Origin: Rhynchonema sp. JSB1_4
Taxonomy: Eukaryota; Nematoda; Chromadorea; Monhysterida; Xyalidae
Direction of reading: 5' to 3'
Length of the DNA stretch: 64,000 nucleotides
Assembly: GCA_030248065.1 (NCBI GenBank)
Contig: JASAMV010002293.1
Location: forward strand, 62,001-126,000
Position numbers and translations under genes: made by a program. Each line of letters begins with the position of its first letter. The first letter of the stretch is position 1. The notes below the pieces were generated by a model. The model was not told where the DNA came from. It saw only the letters and a list, made by a program, of their open reading frames with translations, and ran no database searches. Below, one piece after another: positions 13,401 to 25,400 of the stretch.

Positions 13401-16400
13401 CAGTTCCGCCATTTGGTCTTTGGTTTATGGTTTCTGGACAAATTTGGTTAAAGTAATTACTATCAAACTTGGTTGCGCGTGATTCTTGGATTAACGATAC
13501 TTTAAGAAATTTACCGGAGCCAATTTCGTCCAGCTTATTAGTTATTCATTTTAGGTCCGGGAACATTTTTTGCGCTGGACGAAATTAGTGACAACACTAG
13601 TCAAGAAAATCACGTGACCAGCGCAGATCACATCTGATCCGATCCCATCACCAAGTTTGACATAGGTCATTATCTTTTGTTTATGTGTAACACGCAAGTC
13701 GCAACATTTCTAAACGCATTGAGATCACACAATCATTGATAAAATTGAGTGAACTTCTGACAACAATTCAATCTAATTCCTGAATTCCATTTTTGGAGAC
13801 ACAGCCAAATGCTTGTGATTTTCAAGTGGGGTAGATTTTTTGCACGTTTGCTTGTACTGATTTGTATTGCCATGTAGTTCAACGAACGATACAACAGAAC
13901 AGCTCACAACGAACTTCGCTTTACATGTGAATCGTAACATTTCCAAGTCCACCTAACGCAACAGAACCAGCAGCCCCACCCCAGACCCCCACTCGTCAGA
14001 CGAGTCACACACAATCATCCCAAACGCACCATTTGTCTGCAGAACGCGTGCACCAGTTGTTGTGCGTTGGCGGGCTGGCTGCCGACGAACACCAGGCCGA
14101 TGTGAGTCTGCATGATGCGATGCACCAATGCGAATGTGTGTGTCGACAGATCGGTGGTGAACGAATGGGGTAGACGATCCGATAGACCGATGATGGTCGA
14201 CAGCGTCGGCAGCAGTGAACTGGAATGCTATTGGTTCGTTGAATTTGTGGCCGAAATTCGTAAATTGATACCGGTGTGACGTCACAAAATGACTACCTAT
14301 CTATGCATTTTGCATGCATGTGAGACGTTTTTGTGGAAACCCATAGCAGATCTGCAAAGAAAGACGTGACCAGCATTATCCGATAAGCACTGGAGTAGAA
14401 TTGTGCAGTATACTGCTTATGGTTTCGTTATTACGTGTTTGATAAGGCAATTACGGCAGAACCTATGACAGAACCTTTGACCTATGATGGTGACAGAAAT
14501 TTACAGTGGACGTGAAACATCAGTGCACAGTTCACACGTTGATGGTCTCGAACTACAATGTAAATCATGAATACGAAGAACGTGACATTCGGCCAATAAT
14601 TGTGGTCTGGCGAATAGACACACACCGCGTATTACGAGCCCGAGAATATTATACGCTGTCCGCATGTGGTATAGTCCCTGCAGCGTAACGTTATACGAGG
14701 AGAGAATTGTGTGTGTGCGCTGCGGTGCACTGCGTATCGTTCGGTTTATGAAGTGGTTAGTGCGGCCACTGAGCTCGTTCCTGTAGCTCAGTTGGATAGA
14801 GCGCCTGACCGGTTGGGAGGTCGGAGGTTCGAGTCCTCTCAGGAACATTGTTTGGTGGTCGCAAGTCGACAATTGGTGAGCCCTCGTTGATGGGACAAGT
14901 CCGATGAACGGCGTTCGAAGCCGAATCGGGCCAGACAGCCTTCTGATTTCGGAGTCAGATTGGGCGATACGCGATACGCGATTTGGCCTGAGCTTGGTCT
15001 GAGGTCAGCCCCGCCTGGGAGGGGGGTAGTGTGGTCTGGCGAATAGACACACACCGCGTATTACGAGCCCGAGAATATTATACGCTGTCCGCATGTGGTA
15101 TAGTCCCTGCAGCGTAACGTTATACGAGGAGAGAATTGTGTGTGTGCGCTGCGGTGCACTGCGTATCGTTCGGTTTATGAAGTGGTTAGTGCGGCCACTG
15201 AGCTCGTTCCTGTAGCTCAGTTGGATAGAGCGCCTGACCGGTTGGGAGGTCGGAGGTTCGAGTCCTCTCAGGAACATTGTTTGGTGGTCGCAAGTCGACA
15301 TAATAACAACTTTGCAATAATGAGCTACAACACAATAAACGAACACACAACATCCAAACCAACCAATCATCAAACAATCGATACAATCCGGGCATTGGGT
15401 CAATACGACTAACAGCCTTGCGTTCGTAGACCACCGACACAGGCAAAGTGTGACGGGCGACCACCTGAGACGGAATGGGGTGACAAATACTGGGAAATTA
15501 CAAAAACACGTAACCAGAGTCGGTTTTTACTGTTTTACCGGTGTTCTTACAGCTTCAAACGACAGCACTTCTTAACCGCAGAGACCAAGCAGGGTGAGAG
15601 GTCTACCTAGTGTGAAACATCAGCTGTGCCCGGTCGCACAATTAGGCCAATCACACACAAACACGTCATGGATCAGGATCATCAACAACTGCCAACACCA
15701 AGGTCAGTCTTACCCACCAACGCATACTGTGCATTCTTGTAGGTGTTGTCAATTTGCTGTATAACATCGGACAGATTTCGCATTAGCGGGATGAGTTTGT
15801 CCGATGCCGTCTCGGCCTCGGTGACGCACGATGTCAAACTGGGAAACAGAGACTTGTTATTTTTCGGATTTTATTTTTCTTTTGACGTCAGGACTGTAGC
15901 AGAGTTTCACAGACAGCAGTCTAAACTTTATGTCACATGGAAAACATTCATGCCCCCCATACCCACCTTACAGCCATCTGAGCAGCATCCAGTATGTTCT
16001 CGTACAAGGTGATCTTGCGCAACAGCACACGACACGCCGCTAACGCCCGACACGACTGAAACATTGACGCAGAACAAACATAAATAGGCCATAAAGAACA
16101 AAATAAAGAAAAAAAAAGGAAATTATAACATTCAAGTTAAGAACGCAAAATGTATAACTCAAGTACCTGCTTGGTGTTGAGGAACAATCGGACCACACGT
16201 TGATATGGTGTGAATTTGCTCGTCTCATCACCTGAGTTGCATTCACCGCTGGTCTCCGGCTGGTCTGACATCTGAAATGTTTTTTCATCACTTTATGCTT
16301 CCAAAGTTTCATTTTCCTCCAATTTTTAGGACGCAGTGGGAAGAAATCATCTCAATTATTGTTACACAGCTAAAGAAGCGTCGTCTATCATGGGTGAAAC

Positions 16401-19400
16401 ATCAACGATTCTGAGCAGCAGTGTCGGTGTCTAATGTGTCGCTGTGATGCAGAAGTATGAGAAAGTTTGACCATTTTGGATCGTAAAAACAGCCATTTTG
16501 GCGCTAAAGGTCAACACTTTCTGGTCTATGTCGGGACATGATAGACACAGATAGCCGAGGATAGGGGTACAGATTTTTTCCGGAGACATACATAGATATC
16601 TGACCCAAGTTTGGAGGTATTACCCTCCCAGCAACATCACTGCTGTGAAGGTGTCAGTCTGCACATCATGCCTCATTTCGTTTCAATAATAATGGTGTTT
16701 GTAAGCAAACGAACCTCACAACAAACATTATGCATATACTACAATCCGTCCCCAAATACGCTCATTATATCACTGAAAAACTACCATACCTCAGTGTGTG
16801 TCGGCAATTTCCACAAGAACGACTCATAACCGCATCGGTAGTACATTGTGCGTTCGAGCGACTCGAATATCAACAATCTGACGGGCAAACACATGAATTC
16901 GTGTTCGCAAAGATCGAGCAGACGCGAATGGATGTTGATGTCGTCGCTCACTAGTTGTTGCGCCAAACTGTAAATGAACATCTTTCATTCGTTCGCAGTC
17001 TCGCACATTTGTGGGGACGAGAAAGCTCAACGCAATCAACTATAGTCAGCATAGCGTCAAACACTGTTAACAAATGAGTCACGATAATTTGGGAGGATGT
17101 AAAAAGAACTGTGGCATTTCTCCGTGAATTGAGATTCGTCATAACAACATCCAAACGAGTTTTACTTGTTGTTAGGGATAAGACTTTCACAGCTGTAATT
17201 TGTTGAATGCCGAATCACTTAACAGCTTTGTCCAGACAGAAATAGCTCCAATAAAACATCCTCAAACATTTCAGATGACCTCGTCCATTCAAAATCACCC
17301 AATAAAAAGTTCCTTTTGCTTTTTCCCACCTGGTCGACCGCGACACCCGACTAACCGCAAATCAATGCACGCTAGCACGCCGGCCAGCTGAATGCCCAAC
17401 TTGAGATGTCTGATGATTTGCACGGCCGGCTGCTGTTGACACGAAGCGCTGTAGTCGCAACCGAATAGAGTCCACGTGAGCAGCGATTGACGGGCTGTAA
17501 AGTAGTATTGTTGGAACAGCTTATTCCATGTTGAGCACATTGCATGCACAAATATGATTACGTTGACCGTTTTCCAAAGAACTGAGCAAACGTGAATTGA
17601 AGACAAACGACAATAATGTATACGCCCTCAATAAAACATCCCCAAGTCCAAATCAACAATGCTGGGCATTATTTCTGATGCCGAGTTTTCGTTTACATTC
17701 TATTGACTGACTGGCAATAGGCACTCATTCGTTCACTATTAATAAAGATCTAAAGCTACCTACCATTTTTCCACCACACAAAACTACAGTAGTCTGACTA
17801 TACTGTCATAAAGAACCGTTTTTTATATTTCGTGAAAAAAACGGTTTTTTTTCGAAAAAAAACCGTTTTTTTCCAAATACTTTTCCAGTACTTAAGAACG
17901 TAATTTCGAAAAATATAACAATTTCAGTGCAAAATTTGTTCGAAGTGACGAGAGTGCTCTTGAAGAGTGTTGAAGTCAGTCGAAAACACTTGGTTTACAC
18001 GCTTTTTGGCCCATTTTGGGTCGGTTAATTTTTGTGCTCGAGCCAATTTTTCACTGAAATCGAAAAACTCATCAGTTTTGCATTACAATTTTTTGGAAAA
18101 ATTGGGATAAAGTACCGATATTTTTCCGATCAAAAACCGAAAAGATACCCACGGAAAAATAAATGGAAAAGTATTCGGGTCTCGGAAAAAAACGGTTTTT
18201 TTCGGTTTTTTTTTCAAAAAAAACCGGTTTTTTTCCGCCTGCCAGTATAAGTCTGACCAACCAGTGATTTGATCGACTTCTGACGCGCGTACTTTCATCA
18301 CAGACAACAGTTCCGGTATGTAATCCAACACCTGCTCACCCGTGTGCAGCCAACCGCCTCGGTCATTCTGAAACGAGCGAGAATAAAGTTGAAACAAAGT
18401 AAAATGCAACAACAATTATGTCTGCGCGCAAAAATGTAAAAGGACGCGAGCCAAGTGCAGTAAACTTTCCTTACAATGAAGTGATCGGATCGGATTGCCA
18501 TCACTCGAACCATATTCACTGTGTATCCAAATCCAAACTAGGAGTTAGCAGACTAAACGCGGACGGGAATACAAAACATTTAAAAACGATGACAACACGA
18601 AAGAATTCACTAGTAGAGGTCTACACTGTGCAATAAATATCGCCACCTGACACTGTTCCAATGTCGTGTACGTCTTCGTCGTTGCATCGACAAACATTTC
18701 ATAAAGTGACTCATCCGTGTTGGGCACATTACCGCATTCGAATGCGCGACAGTGACACTCGTAATCCGACAGCCACGGTGCGGCGAAATGCTGTAATTGG
18801 GAAAATGACGAGAAATAACCGTGTTGTAAAACTGACACAATTTAACAACTAGGATTAGTTGGGATGAGATAAGAAACGGCCGGGTCCGAAAATCGGTCGA
18901 TCAGAAAATAAAAATGTTTCAAAGTGAAACTAAGTTACTGCAGGAAAATGGAGACGCTGATGGTGATCAGGTATTTAGTCCAACCACTAGCTCATGAGAC
19001 GCTCTTTTTAAAGCTTGTTTGGCCAGATTCAAAAATGCGCCCGTTACACGGGTTTTCGCAAACAAAAGAAAGAGATGGGCGAGAGAGATGATGACAAGTT
19101 CCAGCTGGCTGACCTCAATTTGTTGCGTGCTTACGCGAACAGCAACGTCGCTCCAACACACAAATGTTTTGAGAGTCAAAAGGAAATCTACGCACCGAGG
19201 TGGAGAGCGTGTTTTAAAAAAAATACAAGCGTTTCTCTTTCTTTTATTTCCGAAACACGTGGAACTGGAACATTATTGGATACATACAAGTCAACTTCAA
19301 AATAAGTCGTCTCATGAGTTCGTGGCTGGACTATACGCAAACTACATGAGCTCGATTTCGCAACTGTCAGAATGGTGAAACTTTCTGTGTCTTTCTATTC

Positions 19401-22400
19401 GTTTTGAATATACACCACCTTCGAAATCGAGCTTATGTTGGTGTAGTTTGCCTTTATCACTCGTCAAACGCAGAGCAAAAATGAAATCCGACCGCCAACG
19501 ACCAACCCTCAATTTGTTCATTGTGAAGTCGCCAATTTTGAAATGTTCAGTTGCCCTGGCCAACAGCGTCTCCTCCTCTTCAGTCAGCACCACTTCAGCG
19601 CCCGAAGCTTCGTCGAATATAAACTCGTCTTCACTGATGTTCTCCAGATTGTCGGGGCCCTGGCACGAATCACAATCAAATTTTTGATTATTTTACTAGC
19701 TAAATTGGCGGATACTTGGGTGGTACATTAGCTAGTTGTAATGCACTCAGAAGCACAAATGTTGGACTACATTTCAACTATCGCACTTGATTTGCATTGA
19801 ATCGCGGTCACAATGGCTTGCTTTTTCAAGATTTGATGACTCCACTAAATTCGACCATCATAAAGCAATTTTTCAGCTGGTCGTGAAATTGATTTCATTG
19901 GTAAACTGCTGTTGTCACTATCATGTCACTCCTTTCTGCTTCAGACACAACCCCCTTCCATTCCTAACCTTATCCGACTAATTCAAACGTCATCCACGCA
20001 CACACCTCATCACTGTCATCATCCGTGTCCTCAACCACACCCTCATCCGGCGAACTACTCGGTCGACGATGTTGACTACTCGGTTTGACGGGATGAGTTA
20101 GGGTAGTGGGTGAAACATTAGACGTTGTTGTCGATGTTTTGTGACTTGAAGTGCGTTCGACAGTTGCACTTGTATTCTGGCCACGACCGGATGAATCGAC
20201 ACCACTGCTGGGGTGGTGATGACGACCTGAACAGGGTTGTGATGTGATGATGGATAATAGAGACTGATGAATAATTTTGTGTAAAGAATATGTTTTTATG
20301 ATTGTTTGTTTCTTGAATTGCCGTCACCAGATAACTAAATCTCAGATATCGTGACTTATTGTTCCGCGTTCCACAACACATTTCTTCTCCGCATTATGTT
20401 GTGGTGGGTGGCACAAGATAATAATAAAAAAACAACCAGTTTTTGCAATAAAAGGCTAACCAGAACTGGATTTCTCGCTCCTGCCTCTTTGTTGACTGCC
20501 ACTGAGCTGACGAGATGATGGAGTGCGAGAACTAAAAGGTGGACCAAGATTTGTTTCGTATAATTAGGTAATAACTGTTATATTTGTGTATTATTTCTGA
20601 ATCACGGCTTGAAGAAGTAGTGACAAAATAACATATGGGCAAACAACGCCACCACGAGCCCGATTTCGGAGCTGGCAGATTAGTGAAACATTCTGATGTG
20701 GCTGCTGATGTGGGAAATGTTACACGTTGAAGAATACAACGTGGAGCATTATGATTTTCTCTTTCTATTCGTTTTGAATACACCGCACCTTCGAAATCGG
20801 GCTCGTGTTGGCATAGTTTGCAATTACACATCATTTTTGTGAAAAAAACCGAAACATTTTCCAGCCTGTCAGCTGTGTGTCCGGTCAGCTGCTGTTCAAT
20901 TGCACGCTTCAAGTTGATGTAAAGTTTCATCAAATTTCTTGTGCAAAAGCCACTAAGACCAAACGAAAGACGAGTAATGCACATACGAGCTTCTTCGTTG
21001 TGTTCGTGGTTGTGTTGGTGACGACTTCCTGTCTGCGCCGGCACGCGCGCGTTCGTGATGTGACGACGATCGACTCGATTTCGACGGAGACCGCGACTTA
21101 CGACCGCGACTGTAGTGCGGCGGCGTCGGACTCCTGCAATATTTATGGTGCTACAAGCGTCGTAATCGGACAAACGCCGGACCTATCAAACTAATTATGT
21201 CTATTTTAAAATGTTTGCAGCAATGCGCCAACGCCAAAATATGACTGCAAAATCGCTCATGTCAGTCAGTCTCTTCGAAAGGAAAGATATCTGTATGTTA
21301 CCCTCAAAAGCCGCTTATTTTTACGGTTGTCAATTTTGTTATGATTTCGATTGTTCACGTTCTGAAACAAGATGGGCAGTCATTGGTCCTTGTTAGGGTC
21401 ACCCCTGTTATGTAAAACCTACAAAACATTTAACGCGATTGCAAATTAGCAGCACCAGCGACTGCATCACGAGAGCGACTGCGACCAATAAAAAATATTG
21501 ATAAACACATTGTATTACCACAGGAACCAATTATTCCAGCCCACCTGTGTCTAGTTCTCGTATGCTGTCGCTGTTGTGTGCTGTGCTGCGTGTGCGGTAT
21601 GCCAATGCCAGGTGGCGGTCGCAACGGATCATAGCCCATCGGGGGCGGACCCAGATTGGGGGGTGCGGGCGGCGGCGGGCACGGACCGGACGGGCCCAAC
21701 ATTCCGCCCGGATGCATTGTCGGGGGAGGCACGTGTGGGTTGAATGGCGCCGCCACAACGCCTGGCAAATCAAATCAGAGTGAAAAAAACTAAACATGAT
21801 TTCAGACCTTTCGAAGCAACAAAAAGCCAACGGTGGCCGTCGAAAACCCCGAAAAAAAAACCCGAAAATAAAACCCCGAAAACGAAAAACCCCGAAAAAA
21901 GCCCGAAAAATAAAAAATGCCAGGGATGAAAAAAAATCTTGTTAGAGGTGGGTATTCATGTCGCTCGTGACCCACGAGTGAAACATCACCCCTACACTTG
22001 ATAAATTGGCTTCGGATCAGACTTGAACGTAGACTTGGGCTTAGGCTTGTTCATAGGCTTAGGCTTAGGCTACCAGCCAGGAAGACATGTCCATATGAAG
22101 GAAACATCCACAAATGTACAGCTGCACAGGCTTTCTTTCAGGGTTAGGCTTAGGCTGCCAGCCAGGAAGACCTGTCCATTTGAAGAAAACTTCCACAAAA
22201 CTTTAACTGCTCAGGCTTTCCTTCAGGGTTAGGCTTAGGCTGCCAGCCAGGAAGACCTGGCCACATGAAGGCAACATCCACAAAAGTTTAACGGAATAGG
22301 CCTTCATTCAGGGTTAGGCTTAGGCATAGACTGCCAGCCAGGAAGACATGAACAAAGGAGAATTACCTAACTTGTGCCCGAACTGTACCAGTGCCCATTT

Positions 22401-25400
22401 TTTGGTGCACGAACGACATGAATACCCTTTTCTAACCAAAAGAATTGTCTTCCATACATTTTATATTTTTCGGGGTTTTTCGTTTTCGGGGTTTTTTTCG
22501 GGGGTTTTCGTTTTCGGGGTTTTATTTTCGGGGTTTTTATTTTTCGGGGTTTTTTTCGGCGTTTTTTTTCAGGGTTTTTTTTCGGGGTTTTCGATTCCAA
22601 AGCCAACATTTATTCAAAATTCGCTTTCGCTCACAAGATGTATCGCAAAAACATTTATCGGTCTCTCCATGATTTCATTTTGGTTTCCTATGCAGAACAA
22701 ACTTTCATTTTTGAAACGGATAAAAAAATTAGCAATCTCTCTGAAGCAAAGCAACACTGAACTGACTAACCAGGCATCGGTGCGTGCATTGGCGCGCTGG
22801 GCGGCGGAGGCTGATTGTACATGCCGGGCATACCAACACCCGGGGGACCAGCGGAACTGGTCTGAAAAAAATCATAGGACATTTCATAGGAATTTTACAA
22901 ACTGAAAAAACAAAAAACTGAACTAGCCGGCGGTGCCATCATATAAGTCGGCGTTGTGATAGCACCGTAATGGGCACTCGCGCCCGGAGGAGGGGGCATC
23001 AAAGCACCCGGACTTGTGTAGGTTCCTGTGGGAAAGATGAGCATGTCAATTGATCGTCATGCAAAAAAATATGTGCTTGTGATCGTTGTTGTAAAAAAAA
23101 AGCTCACAATTGATCTGATTGGATAAAAAAAGAAAGCAATTGTTTTCGATTTCAGACCCAGGTAAAATATCTGAAAAAAATCAAATCAACCTGAAATGGT
23201 TTCGGTAAATCAGAAGAGGACAAATTCCAGACTTCAACAATGGCAGCACCTACGTATGTATGCACGCAGTTGGCCGATGAACAACGAAAACACAACTTAT
23301 GCCTGAAACCAACCTGGTGGTGCCAATACATTATGCGGCATCGACTGTGGCATTGAGGTACTGAGCACGTTCACAGACTGCGTTGCGCTCATCCCCAACC
23401 CATAGGCAGCTGGAGATGTCTGGAAATGAAATCAAAACACTCCTTCTTAGTGTTCCTGTGGCTCACAGCAAATGGGAGGCAAATTTAGCATTTTATATTT
23501 TCACAAAATATCAGATTCAACATGGTGTTTGTGCTGCGTGCACAGGACAGGACCGGGATACACTTTCCATCTTTTTCGTGATTCAGTTCAAGTGTAGTAC
23601 TTGGCCAGGCCAGGGTGTTGATGATAGATAGATGACACAAGTCCAAAACCTTGGGGCGGGTCGGGTCGATCCAAACTTGACGATAGACACATAGATGGCG
23701 TGGTGACTGGTGGGGTACAAAAAATCAAAGTACTGTGGATTGGTCTGTCGACTGTATTGCACGCTAAGTAATAATGTCTAAATATTGGTGAAAACGTAGT
23801 GCGCGATTTGTTGAATACTTGGCTAAAAAAATACCGATTTTGAGCATTTTGAGTCAAAAACATCCATTTTGGTGTCGATTGTTGTTGACGATACATAGAT
23901 GGTCTCCAGATGCTGTTGACGATAGATACAGTGGATTATAGTTGCGGATGGAAAAAAACCGTTTCTTCCGTGACAAAGAAAACAAAAATCGAGATTATTT
24001 TTTTGACAAAAAATGACGTTATCGACCCGCATTTTTCAAAATTCTGGAGGTTCATCAAATGCCCACGAAGTGCCATCTGGAGACTAAAACCAGTGTAACT
24101 TGGAGATTTTGAGCAGTTTCTACGTCTTCGAAGGCACAACCCCTTCAGCTAGCTAGCTTTCTTGCTCGGACCAACTACACCCAACATCACTGTATTGTAT
24201 GCAATGCGTTACGTAAATCCACCGAACCGTGCTGACTGCAGACTGTGCGACCAACACCACCGACAGCGTTATATACTTGCCGCGAAACATCACGTAATCG
24301 GTCGGGAATTGACTGTCGACGCAGAACCGATTCTCGGCACTTTCGCGATAATGACATCTGGAACAAAGAGGATGTGGTCGATTTATGATTATCACTGACT
24401 TCGGTGAGCGGGCATGAACATCACGGCTACTTACTGGACAACACTGCAGCTGCATTCACACACGAACTAAACATTGCGTTCCGCTCTTTGAGATAACTAC
24501 TATAATAAGATGAGTACGAAAACAGCGTTTGATTGAACAGAAAAAAAATGTATGAGTTACGTACGGCATGCGAACTCTGTGAGTTCTATTCTCACGATTA
24601 CCTCAGAATCGAAAACTTCATTTGCTGACTAACGCAAACCAATAAATTTACAAAACTCACTCCAGAATTTTCTGATAAATATTCTGATCGTTTCGAGACA
24701 CGTTCCTGGCGTAAATGGTCAACTCAAATTCGGAAGGTACCGTACGCGAACTGCAAAATCGACTTGATAATTGCTGACCATTTTAGGTATACATAAACAA
24801 GCAGAGGCACCGGGTTCGCGGCCTGAGCATGGGCCGGCCCGATTGCTATGCGACCAAAGATGCAGACGAGGGTGGGGTCGAAAATCCCGAAAAAAAATCC
24901 CGAAAAGCAAAAATCCCGAAAAATGAAATTGAGGAAAAATACAAAGTTTAAGGTGCAGAAAGGGGTGTTCATGTAATTGGTGTCCATAATTTGGGCAATG
25001 GATCAGTTGGGGCTCAAGATACTGAAATTCTCGTTCGGTCATGTCTTCCTGGCTGGCAGCCTAAGCCTAAGCTTAACCCTGAATGAAGGCTTGGGCGTTG
25101 TATTTTTCTGGATAGTTCCTTTACGTGGACGGGTCTTCCTGGCTGGCAGCCTAAGCCTAAGCCTAACCCTGAAAGCAAGCCTGAGCACCAACGACATGAA
25201 TACCAACTTCTGACAAAAAATTTGGTCCATTTCTACACCTTTTTATTTTTCGGGATTTTTGCTTTTCGGGATTTTTTTCGGGATTTTTTGTTTCGGGATT
25301 TTTTTTCGGGATTTTTTTCGGGATTTTCGACGGCCACCAAACGTAGGCGGCTGGGGCAGACTACTCCAGGAAAGCGGCAAAGAAACAATATTGGAGAAAA

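Larger units (their letters stand above)
14601..15300 (+). mobile_element. TRIM-type non-autonomous LTR retroelement with tRNA-like LTRs
   Basis: Two 271-bp direct repeats, 14601-14871 and 15030-15300, are identical by eye and flank a 158-bp interior. Each begins TGTGGTCTGG and ends GTCGACA (TG...CA). The interior starts ATTGGTGAGCCC, a TGG-containing primer-binding-like site. It ends GGGAGGGGGGTAG, a purine tract directly before the 3' LTR. The element is flanked by the 4-bp target duplication TAAT (14597-14600 and 15301-15304). It has no gag or pol. This is the architecture of TRIM elements. The LTR contains a tRNA-like unit with A and B boxes. Identical LTRs imply recent insertion. It lies in a VIRMA intron. 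Confidence 0.85.

Noticed and set aside
14777..15275. Two functional tRNA genes
   Set aside because: The anticodon loop appears only 4 nt long and both lie inside LTRs. Kept as tRNA-like units instead.
15005..15464. Open frames containing VAQLDRAPDRLGGRRFESS and PERTRTSDLPTGQ
   Set aside because: These are the well-known artefact peptides from reading across tRNA sequence on either strand. They map to the tRNA-like unit in the LTR.
19342..21173. Minus-strand frames with KLHQHKLDFEGGVYSKRIER and CKLCQHEPDFEGAVYSK repeated at 40.8-41.0 kb
   Set aside because: The similarity is between copies of family 1 MITEs, not a protein family. Flanking VIRMA exons end before the MITEs.
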